64,000 nucleotides of DNA from Trebouxia sp. TZW2008 (lineage: Eukaryota; Chlorophyta; Trebouxiophyceae; Trebouxiales; Trebouxiaceae). The position numbers were made by a program, and so were the translations under genes. The stretch lies in contig BDIU01000325.1 of NCBI GenBank assembly GCA_002118135.1, positions 1 to 64,000 on the forward strand, written 5' to 3'. Shown in pieces: positions 27,625-39,600 of this stretch. The notes under the pieces are model-generated. The model was not told the DNA's origin, searched no databases, and saw only the letters and a list, made by a program, of their open reading frames with translations. Positions within the stretch are counted from its first letter, which is position 1. Each line of letters opens with the position of its first letter.

Positions 27625-30600
27625 TCACTGAGTCCATGGCGGTCGGGCTTTTGGCACCAGCAAATAATCCATGACCCAAATGTCTCCTGCTTGCTGACTT
27701 GCCAAACCATCGCAATCATCCATAGTGAAATGTCTGTTGCCTTTGGCTGGAATCCATCTACTTGGGTAGTCTGCCTTGTGTGAGTAGCCCTTCCTATTGC
27801 CAGCGCCTTGTGAGCTGCGCCACTTTGGATCCTCCCTCCAAGCATAGGGCACCTGCAGTGCTATTGTGTCGATTTAGTCATTTGAGCTATTTCTGATTGA
27901 TATTGGGTTGACAATCACCAGCCCATTGTGAGCTGCGCCATTTCGGGTCCCCCCTCCAAGCATATGGCACCTGCAATGATGTAACATTCCTGCAACGATG
28001 TAACATTCCTGTTTTAGCGTTTGGGGGGTGTCAGCTTCTTTCTTTGTGTTGCCTTGATGCCTGATCCTATGCAGTCTTTGATTGCAGAGCCATAAATGTC
28101 CAAACCCTTCTCAATGTCTATACACAGGCAAATCTCTGTGAATGGCAGAGTGACTACATGCAACACAAATACAGGGCTGTGAGTGCCTTACACGGTCAGT
28201 GTACATGTATGCAGTGGCATGCATCACTGTAAAAGCAGTGTACCTTGTCCATAGCAAGGCCGTAGATCTCCAAGTCTCCGTCAGTGTTGATGTGCAGGCG
28301 TGAGAAGCCCTTGAAGTTGGGAATCCGCAGCGCTGAGAAGGCTTCGTCATAGTGCACATGGAACCAGTTGACCGCAATGTACAGGTAGCAGCCAAATAGG
28401 AAACCCACTGCAGGCGTGGCCAGCACCCAGTAGTAGGCCAGCATCCCCAGATAGTATGCACCAGCCTGCAAGACAATGTATTGCTGTTGTCTGCACAATC
28501 GTTGTGCGACCAGTTGACTAGGATGCACAGGTAGCAGCACAACAAGAAGCCCACTCAGGCGTGGCTAGCACCCAGTAGTAAGCCAGCATGCCTAGATAGT
28601 ATGCTCCTGCCTGCAAGAGACAGCACAACCCTGTTGATTGCAGACTCGTTGTATGTGGTAGTAGGGGATACGGAGGGCTCAGAAGGCTTGTTTGTAGTGG
28701 GACCAATTGACCGCAATGTACACTTAGCAGCCAACCAGGAAGCCCACTGCAGGCGTGGCTAGTACCCAGTAGTGAGCCAACATGCCTAAGTAATGCGCTC
28801 CAGCCTGCAAGACACCATATGACCTTACTGCAAACTGTCAGCTTGCACCAGACAGGTACATGCTGATTGCTATATATTGAGTGGCGCCCAGTAGTAAGCC
28901 AGCATGCCTGGTAGTATGATCCTGCCTGCAAGACACAGTGCACACCTGTTGACTGTAGAAACATCAGCTGTGAAACCTGTTGAGTGCAATGTACAGGTAG
29001 CAGCCAAAGAGGAAGCCCACTGCAGGCGTGGCTAGCACCCAGTAGTACCCCAGCATGCCTAGATAGTATGCTCCCGCCTGCAAAACGCTGCATGATGCTG
29101 TTACTGCAAGTTCAAAGTGTCTGAGGTAGCAAAGAAGCATGCCAGCATGCCTAGCCAGTACAACCCTGCCTGTAGAGCACCATGTGAAGTTGTTCTTGGA
29201 TTAGCTGAAGTAGGGAGCCATCATCAATTTTGAACAGTGAAGTGGGTAGCATGGAACACATGGCATAGGTGAGTAGCATGGACTGGGTAGCATGGAGTGC
29301 GTAGCATGAGGGGTGCAGCTTGAGGCCTGCAGCAGTGAGGCTTTGATCAAGCAGCATTGTGACGGGCAGGGCGCAGGGCAGGGGGGGGGAGGGGGAGATG
29401 GAAGAGATGTGCACAAAACCCTCCTGAAGGGAGAGCTGCCTAACGCTTCCAGCTGAGCAGATCTGGGTCCTGGTCACTGTATTGGCTTCAGGCATACCAA
29501 ACACAGCCATTGCAGACTTAATGCAGACATGAGCTTAAGGACCCCTTTCAGAGGATTGGAGGGGGAGGAGGGGGGGGAGGGGTTCGGAGTCGCGCGCAGA
29601 ACCCCACCTGGAGGCGAGAGAGCTGTCTAATGCTGCCAGCACTGCAGATCTGGGTCCTTGACACCGCAATAGCTTCAGGCACATCAAACACAGCCATCGC
29701 CGACTTGATGCAAGTTGGATACAGGTGCAGTGTCCAGCGTGCGACTGTGTCTCTGAGGCCTTTGGGGTCTGGGAAGTGCTCTGCTTCAAAGGACTGGTAC
29801 CACTTGTAAAGGGAGTGGTAGCCCTCCTTGCCCACTGACTCATACCTGAAAGACAGACCAGGAGCTGTAAGGGATTGCCTACCTGTTGTACTGCCCATGA
29901 CTTCAAGTGCAGGATGCAAGTGAGCCCTTAGCCCAAGAGAGGCCTCAATGGGCAACTGAAAGGCAAGGTGCCCATCGGCTCAATGTGGCAGGGCAGAATG
30001 GGCACAATGGGAGTCAATCAAAAGGCAATGCCTGCCCATTGAGAGACTGTTGGAAAAGCTACTTGCACAGATTCACCTGGAAGGGCAGGACGTGAAACAG
30101 ACAAAAAGCAGCACTTATTCATCCCCAGAGAGTTGTGATGCGGAGGGTGCTCTGCATTGTGCAGTTTGACATGGAATGACTCAGCCTGAGCCAGACTGTA
30201 AGCAAACTATATGAGTTTGCTAAAACAGGCGCTTTAGGTAAGTGTTTATTCTGTACGCACCGTATACAAGTCTCTACACCCAATTCCAGCAGCACCATGA
30301 GCATGAGCGCCACCAGCAGGTGTGTCGCCGTGTGCACAAACGCAAACACCACTTTCGTCAGCGCACCGCCTGTCCTTGCTCTGCAGATAGACATTCCTTG
30401 TCAACATATGAATTAGGCAGGCAGGTAGGGAGCTGACCAGTGAGGCAAGAAGCCAGCCGTTCTGACAGTCAGTCATTGAGTCAAACAAGCAGTCAATCAC
30501 TGTGGCAGGCAGTCAGCACTCTATTCAAACTCCCTAATCAGCAGTGTATGAGTTAGGCAGGCAGCAACAAGTCAGGCAAGCAGTCAACACATGATGCAAG

Positions 30601-33600
30601 CAGTCAGTACGCAACTAGCCACCGTGTCAACAATGTCTTGGCCTGGTTCTCAGAACACGCTTTCTGCCATGGCTGTACATCTAATAACTCACCTGAGAGC
30701 CAGCCTGCTTCTGATAGAATCTTCACCCTTGGCAAATTTGGCTACTGTGGACCCTGCAGGGGCGGGGGAGGCACCCACCCCCCCTGCTGATGCAAAGCCG
30801 TATGTCATCAGGAACATGCCCACCAAGGCAGCCAGGGAGATGTACGACTCGGCAAAGATGATGCCCAAGGCGTCCACCACTGCTTGAACCACCAGCTGCA
30901 GACAGACATGCAAAATTTGATTGCCGCCTCTTGCAAGACATATATACAAAGTCATTTTCAAAGGCTGATGCCCTATCTGCTCCATGTATGCTACTTGCAA
31001 ACACAAAGCCACTTTGGTGAAGCAATCTGTTTGTCTTGTGATGACAACGCAGATGGCAGCGCTGTGTTGTTCGGGTCAGACAATGGTCAAAATGGCTATG
31101 TGTATGCAATGCCAGATACAACTTGTGATCGTTTCAACCTGCCGGTTGTATGAAGCATCCCCTCGCTGACTGTAAAAAAAGTTCACATGCGGCATGAGCG
31201 ACACCCATGGCACTGCAGCCTCAAACACTGTGCATATGACCGTCGGTGGCAGCACACATCAACTGATATGCTGCATCAAAGGTTGTATGCATGCATGTCG
31301 CCACAAACATGCCCCCTGCAAAAGAAAACGCGTGCACCAAGGGAGGTCATATGGCTGCAAAGAGTTGCCAAACAAATGGTACCTGGAAGCCTTCTGACAG
31401 TGAGTGCGCATCCAGGACAGCCGAGACGCTGCTACACCTTGGCAACACACTTGCCTGCATGCAAGATGACAAAGCTCGAGCAACCAATCAAACCAATCAA
31501 GCAAGCAAGCAAGAAACCCCCCTTGACCAGTCACTCGGTCAGTCAGACAGTCATTCTTGCTCACTCATGCCTTTTGGTGTTTGCATTGTGATGAAGAAGA
31601 TTACAGACAGCCATTGTGGATTACTCATCAAATGCACTAGAGGCCAGCTGACTGCTTCACAACACAAAGCAGTTGCTGAATGCATTGTCCAAACAGTATA
31701 TTCATCATACAGTCAGCCATACAGCTGTTGCATCTGAAAGTGCCAATTAGATGTCAAACAGCAACCACATGCTAACTTCAACTTGGCAGAACCTGCCAAA
31801 TTTCAGCAGGCATGATTCAGGAAAAGTCGGCACTTGGCAGAACACATCATGCTGCTAAATCAATTCTAGATGCAAGACACTGCTTAGCAATAGGTCAATG
31901 ACTATCTGATGAGTGCATAGGAGCTGTGCATGAGGTGTGTACGTGGAGTGTGTGCATGAGGTGAGTGCATGCCATGCAGGCATGAAGCGTGGGCATGAGG
32001 GGGGCCCACGAAGTGTGTGTATGAGGTGTATGCAGCTGCTCACCACTAGGCACAAGTAGAAGATGCCGCCAATAAAAAGAAATCAGTTGTTCTTCAGTCA
32101 GCATAAGGTGAAAGTATGTAGTGTGTGCATGAGGTGTGTGTCCAGCTACTCACCACTAGGCAAAAGTAGAAGATGCCGCCAATGACATCAAAGCAGGTGA
32201 TCTTCAGTCAGCATGAGGTGTGTGTATGAGGTGTGTGCAGCTGCTCACCACTAGGCAGAAGTAGAAGATGCCGCCAATGACATCAAAGCGGGTGTTCTCG
32301 AGTCAGCATGAGGCGTTTGTAGAAGGTGTGCTTGTGAAGTGTATGCAGCTGCTCACCACTAGGCAGAAGTAGAAGATGCCGCCAATGACATCAAAACGTG
32401 TATTCTTCAGACGGAAGAGGTGCAGGTTTTGGCGACCAAGCTGCATGCTGCAAGGGGGAGAGGGGTAGGCTGCCATGCATCTATACTCCCCACCCCCCCA
32501 CAGCTCTGCCTCCTCGTTGTCTTCTGCTTTTACTCCCCCTGCTGTGCACAGAAGGCTTGATGCACTTACATCAAAGGTGCAACGCCTTCTTGTGCATGCT
32601 ATGCCCTTGAAGTTGCAGCATCAGACATAAAGCGCTGACGCTTTGCTCACTCTGCATGCATGTTTTTGCCTACTCACCACCACCCACTACGAGACATGTG
32701 TAGCACTCTCAAGCATGCTGTGCAAGGTGCTGTTGCCATTGCAATTTCATCAAAGAGCATTGCAGCAATCTTTAGATGTGCCTATGTGGGCCCTGCTGTG
32801 CGCAGAAGGCCTGACACAATGGCAAAGATGCACAGCAGTCTCAAGCATGCTGTTGGTGGTGCTGTTGTGATAGATAGTTGACCAGAGAGCATTGTGGCAA
32901 TCTTTGGATGTGCCTGTGTGGGCCCGGCTGTGCGCAGAGGGCCTGACACAGTTGCAGAGTCAGACATGTGTAGCACTGTCAAGCATGCTACGCAAGGTGC
33001 TGTTGCCATTACAAATTGACCGAAGAGCGTTACCGCAATCATTGCATGTGCTTCTGTGGGCCCTGCTGTGCGCAGAGGGCCTGACACGGTTGCCCTTATA
33101 GATATGTGTAGCACTTTCAAGCATGCTGTTGGTGATGCTGTTGTGATTGACAGTTGACCAAAGAGCATTGCAATAATCTTAAGACTTGCCCATGTGGACG
33201 CTGCTATGTGCAGAGACAACAATCTCTAGTTTGCTAAGTGTCCTGCTATGGCCAACCTGTCACGTGCTCTGCATGGCTCACAGAGGCACATCTCTATGGT
33301 GGTGGAATGGTTTATGCTCAACTTTACATAACATCATCACGGCACCATAGAGATGTGCCTCTGTGGGTGCTGCAAAGCATGTCACAGGTCAACTTTGCAC
33401 CTTGCAAGAACATGTACTGTGCAGATGCCAGGTGTTAGGTACCTTGCAATGAGCAGAGATCACAGCAACTTTCTGCAAAAGCCTTTGGCCCTCAATGTTA
33501 CTCAGCCTCATGCATGACTGATACAAAGTCCATCAGTACATGCAACAATAACAACATGATGATGGTGGCAATCATAATGTAATCACAGCAATGAGCATGT

Positions 33601-36600
33601 GTCATCATGATCTGTCCGTGCCTGTGTCAGTGGCTCTCGGTGACGCTCCACGTATAAGCCTAGCCATGGGTGAAGACCCTCTAGGGCTGTGGCCACGAGA
33701 GGGTGATGACCCTCTTGGACCAGGACTTGACCCCCTGGGGGTAGGAGACGAACCCCTAGGAGGGCTCTTTCCCCTTGGTTGGGTGTTAGCTGTTGGGCGG
33801 GTGGAAGTAAGTGTTGCTTCGTCAGCTGAAGGGTCTGGAACTGACACAAACCGAGCAGGGGAGAAGACATGGGTTGGGTGCAGAAAAGCGCCCCCTAGGC
33901 CGTTTACTATCAGATGCTCGGGGTCATGTGGGTGCCATCCTGAGACTGCTGATGGGCCGCTGGTTGACGCACTCTCACCGGACAGACGCCGGCTCTGCAG
34001 TTCTGCCACATCATCTGCCGAGGTGACTGATGTGCTTGAGCTGGCATAACTGGGTTCTGCCGCTAGCCGTGGCGGCTGCCCCGTGGAAACCCTAAGATGC
34101 ACTGATGCGTTACTCATGCCTGGTGTAGTCATGCCGGCTCTGCTGCTTGATGATGTACCACCATTTGCCAGCTGCTTTGCAGCAGCTTTTGAAAGCTCAG
34201 CAGGCCCAGCAGGCGTGCTTTGCATGCTGGGAGATGAGCCTCTCCTCCTGTCCATTTGACTTTCTCCCAGGTGCCCATTGGTCTGTCCGTGTGATGTGCC
34301 AAAGTCAACAGTCTGAGGCCTCAAGCTAGCAGCAGCCGGCTCAGCTGATGAGTCATTGGCTTGCTTTGCAGCAGCTTCCTGTGTGGCGTCTTGTGAGGGC
34401 TGAGGGCGATAGGGCTGGAAGGAGTGGCGCATGTAAAAGTGCAAGTCTCCTGCAGGTATGGGAGCTCATTGGAACGGTCAAATCAGACAAGGACAGGTGA
34501 AGAATTGAATTGGATAAACAGTCCTACCAGCCAACCAAAACTGGGACAAATATCATGACCAGCAGGTCTTGACAACCATGTTCATGAACGCAGGGATGTG
34601 AAGGCCATTGAGCAGTTGTTGTCATTATGCAGCTTTGCCAGGCGTTGCTGACGCAAAGCTCCGTTATGAACACAGGGCTGAGTTGTTATTGGTCACAACA
34701 GCACAAACGCCCACATCAAGCACTAAATAGCACACAGTCAAGCCTCATCACCTTTGCATTGCATGCGTGTATCAATGCAGATGAGCACGTTTTGGACTGA
34801 CAGCTTGACAAAGTCAGCACCTGCCAAATGAACTCTGGCTCTCCCCCTCAAGTGGCCCCTCACAAGTTGCCTCAGGTTGTGGCAAGCAGTTTCATCCCAG
34901 AACCAGTCACTCAGCCAGCGCGGTTGGTGAGTGACTAGAATGGCCTGGTCGCCTTCTGCCATACGTTCATCTGCTATCCTTGCAAAGTACCTGTGCATGA
35001 ACCAGCATGATAACGCACAGCATCAAAGATACTCAAGCACAAGTCAGGGCAATTGGATACCTCGAGCCCGCTTGCAAAGATGGCAGAGCATGCTGCGATG
35101 ACAACGCAACATGCATCTACAATTTGACTTTCCTTTTCACAATGCAGTGCTCCTCACAATAAAGGTGCAAGCCATTCAGCAGCATCTGAAATACACTGTC
35201 CCAATACACACATGCAATGAACGCAGTAAGGGAGGCTGTAGGCTTGGCACAAACCGTAATCGGCCCAATGCAGTTACAAAGACAGCCATAGGGTTAGGCT
35301 GTAGATCTGGCGCAGCCCATGACTGACCTGCACTGACACATGTCGATGTCATCAACCAATGCCAGATCCAGGCCAAACAGCCACCAGCCGTGCGGCAGTG
35401 CCAGCGCAAAGTATGACTTCTCCTGCAAATACAAGGCACTGGTTATGATGGATATCAAAAGTCACAATCAAAGTTCCATTGCAAAAAAGAGAGGAAGATA
35501 GCAGAACGTGGCAGTCATGCCTGCTGTCTTTTGGAGCTGACCGTATGCAGTATTTGCTCTCTTGGACGCTGAGGACAGCTTTTGGCTGTCAAAATTGGTG
35601 CAAAGTGAGGTGCATCTTGCAGCATGGGTGTCAATGTACACGACCAGTGCAGCAGAGCATCAGAATCAGCTTGATCTTGACTCTATAGATCTGAATGTTG
35701 AGTACCTGGGGTAGGAGCCAACCCCCAAGCCAGCCCTTGTGCTGAATGTGGCGAGTGTACGTCTCCAGCCCATCAATCCAGTCATGGTTGCCTGGAATGG
35801 CAAAGGCTGTTGGGCCCTCATACTGGTGCAGAAGGTCTGCTGATGCCGACTCCCTGCAAAACTCATTCTCACTCCATGAATGGACAATGGCAGATTTGAA
35901 TTTGAATGCTGCAAAGATCAAGCTTGGCAGCTAGCAGCCTGAGCAGTGGTTTCCGTACTTGCTAGGACTCACAACAACCCACTCGTCCAAAGAATCTTGC
36001 CTGCATCGTCAACCTTCGTGGAGCAGCTCGCAAGTCATGCAAACAGCACTTAGTCTGATCACTGCTCAGATTCTCACCTGCTTGTGGACGCTCCGTCTGT
36101 ACCAACAGCACCATGGCGCAGGTGTTCAATCCCCGGCAAATCTGGTTTGGCCACCACAAGCCTGCCAGGCCGCACATGAGGGGGCGGGGGCAGGGCTGCT
36201 TCAAACGGCCTGAAGAAGCGCTGCTCATACGTCTCATTTGAGGGGTTTGGGTATGCCAAATCCCCGCCAATTACCATCACATCAGCTCTTGGCAGCTTGA
36301 CTAGTGTGGACAGCTTGGAGATTGACTCTTGTGACGGACTGGTGGCTGGGTGTGGCAGTTGCGCAGGAGCATCAAAGGGCGAGGTCATGTAGTTTGGTGA
36401 CCTCCGTGCGTGATTGTCAGCGTGAAAGCCAACTTTGCGCCTGGCAGGCTGGGGATGTATGTGCGAAGCCTGATTGTCTGAGCTAGAGTTCTCGGAGTCG
36501 CTCTCGACTGGCGTACCCAAACCAGAGGAGGTGTCACTGACAGGGGAAAGCCCCCTATGGCGAGGGCTGCGCCCGGCAGCCTTGTGACAAACAGGGCTGT

Positions 36601-39600
36601 GCCCAGCAGCCCTGCCCTTGGAAGGGCTGTGCCCAACAGCCTTGCTAGGGGAAAGGCTCTTGGGTGCAAGCGCCCTGCCCCTGGTCCATGGCTCTGGTCC
36701 TGCAGTGAGGTCTGACCTACTGCCAAAGGTCGCGGGTGCTGACTTGCCCTTAAGGCCTGGACTTGGCCTGAGAGTAAGGTCTGGCAGTTGCGTGCCAGCT
36801 GGCACTGCTACCTGCAGCCATCAAGCAATTGTCACATGGGCTTACTACAGTGTTACTACGACCGTGGAGCAATTGTCAGAGGGGCTCACTTAGTATACAC
36901 TTCAAAGCTGCTGAACGTGTCTGCAGCTGTAGAGCTATATTTGCCAATTGGAAAACAAACTTGGCTCAAATAAGCAATGAGCCACTGCACAGCGACCACG
37001 ATAACCACGGTCAGAAAGACACCTGTTGTAAATCAGGTACGCAGGCATACAAATCCAGACAAGAAGGCCAACTGTCACATGGCTTTGGTTGATGACATGC
37101 AATCCCAAGCTGCCATGTGGTGCGCTATTGATTGGGACTTGACTTGAGACCTGGAGCAGTCATGACTTGGGCAACAACATGAGCGGAATGCCAAACCAAT
37201 TCTGACAGCAAATTTCAACTAAAATATCATGGACTGATTGACGGGCACCTTGAGACCAGGAGCGGCCATGGCTTGTGCGACAGCATAAGTAGGGTCACCG
37301 CCATCACCAGTGTCAGCACAGAAGTCCAGCCACAGCTGTGGCCGGTCTGCCAGGTGCTCAAAGGTGAACCCATCCCCCGCCCTTGGGGGGTCACTGGCGC
37401 CCCCTGCAGGGGTTGTAGCTGTTGCCGCCTGTACAACAGTCACAAGGTTGGTGACAGCTGACTGACTGATTGCGTGTGATTCTTACACCCAGTCAGACTG
37501 CAGCAATGACAGCTTGATGCACATGATGTGCCTGTTGCACATTGTCCTCTTTTTTCACGCTGTTTGCATCTGTGTGGGCGCAGCATTGCAAAACTGCTGC
37601 CAGGAGTACATTGAGCCTCCTAATCACTCGTGAAGTTGAAGCAGGCAACAACTGCATTCACAGCTGTACCACGGCATGCTGCAATGTAGACAAATAACAA
37701 GACATGATGAGACTTGGACAAGCTGGCCCGAGAAGACTAGCTTCATGCCGCAGACATGCATCAGATGCTGACAAGGTATCTGATACTTTTGTTGTGGATG
37801 CTGCAATGATTGTGTACTTTTACCTGCATTGTACGCATGTCAAAGCGCCCCAGGAACAGCTTCACAGACACCAACAGCTCAAAGATCGTCCTATACATGT
37901 CAGCAGAAGTGCCTGCAGGCAAGAGCAGACACACATTGCTTCATGCATCCCAGGAACAGCGTGCAGCAGGAGATGCTGCTACAAGAGTTTATACATCTTG
38001 GCAAAACATGCTGCAAGGAATGCTGCTGCAAGAGTGGAGAATGTGCAAGCTATGCTTTGAGCAGAGACATTGTACAGCATGCTGCAGTTTGCGTCATCAT
38101 TTGATCTGTTGATCAGTATGCAATGACAGAGTTTGCGTTGAACCACCTGAGCCTGCTAGCAATGCAGCATAGATGCTCCCAAAGACAATTTTGTGACAAA
38201 GCAAAAGGCATGCCATGTCAGAAAGCTTACCGCTATACCACGGGAACATTGGCAGAAACTCAGGCTGCTCTTCACCAGATTCACCTTGTTGTGTCCTGCA
38301 CACACGACATTGCAATTTTCAGTTTCTTGAGCATCAGTCAAACAGGTCTTGCTGTCCGTTACCAGGTCAATCATGCACGACTTGAGGTTCTATATATGCC
38401 TGAACCATCAACGCGATACTGTCATGAAATGACAACTTGCTAACGATGCCATATGGATGTTCCAGCAGGATGGGTGAAAGCTCCCTTTCACAGGTGTCAG
38501 CACCTGCTGGCTTGCATGCTTGCTAGACGAGCATAGTCCAGGAGTGGGCATGTCACACCTGCATTCTCCAGTTTTTCCAATGTTCTGAGCATCATTCTCC
38601 TCCTCTTGAACACCCTGGTAATTAAGCTCCTTTGCCTTGCCTTTCTGAGCACTTCTGCGCTTCTTGTGTGTTGTCAAAGCATCAAGAGATGTGCTGAGAC
38701 CTGGACTGAGCAGCGTATCAAGGTGATTTGACATGCTGCTCAGGAAGGTGCTGCCAAAAGCGTCTGCTATACCCCCAATGGAATAGCGGCGGAGGTCGGA
38801 GGCGATAGGCTCGAACAGAGTGGCCGCGCGATGCATAGCCTCGTGCGCTTTGGGCGCAGCTCGTGAGTGACTGGCGCTGTACCGCCGCTGGCGTCGGCCG
38901 GTGCGTGCGCTGTCCGCCAGCTGACTTCTCAGGCTCGATGCACTTCTGGCCCTCATGGCGACCGCTGCTCGATAGTCGGCCCAGCAGTGAACTGCAGTGG
39001 CAGGCAACGAGTCACTGAGCTGCTGTGTCAGCTGTCACGGCAGACTTGCAAGCTGTTTGGTCTGGAAGAGACAGTTCTGGAAGAGACAAGAGCTGTACAA
39101 TTTGCCTGCATACTTTTGAATAATCACCACAAGTCACTTGCCCGTGACAAGCCGATCAGCCTGGAAGACACACTTCTCCACAGCACTAGACAAATGCTAT
39201 GCAATGTGTCGAGGCAAACCCAAACACAGACCGCAGCAAGTCTTACCTGTGTACATGGCAATAAGGGTGATCCACATTGTGTAGACTGGCGAAATTGTCT
39301 CAGATGCCGGAATGCTGATCAGCCCCAACCCGTCGAAGGGGATATCAATATTCAGAATCTGTGCAGCTTTGGGCTGGCCAGTGTTCAGCCCCGCACCTTC
39401 TCCTGCATGACGAACCTTTGTGCTGACAGTTCGTTTTGGCAGGCAACTCGGGATGATGAGTCTTACTGGCAGCTGTCCTAAGCTATCAGCGATCTTTGAC
39501 TTCATGTGAAAAGTTGCCAAGGCTCATTGGCATTGATGACCCTGCACATACAGTCAAGAGATGCTGACAGCACAGTACAGCTGCCACTTCTACCTAAACA

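Noticed and set aside
28871..29085. Extra functional copy of phosphoesterase exon 20 near 29078-28985
   Set aside because: It is nearly perfect at its start but loses the frame and lacks the conserved HYDEAFSALRIPNFKGFSR segment and the donor.
31187..31737. Plus-strand frame of about 130-150 codons
   Set aside because: It overlaps a phosphoesterase intron on the opposite strand and shows no recognisable domain.
33591..34049. Plus-strand frame of about 150 codons
   Set aside because: It is the complement of the low-complexity phosphoesterase exon and has no family features.
38867..39481. 204-codon plus-strand open frame
   Set aside because: It is antisense to phosphoesterase exons 6 and 7, which have conserved sequence and matching splice phases.
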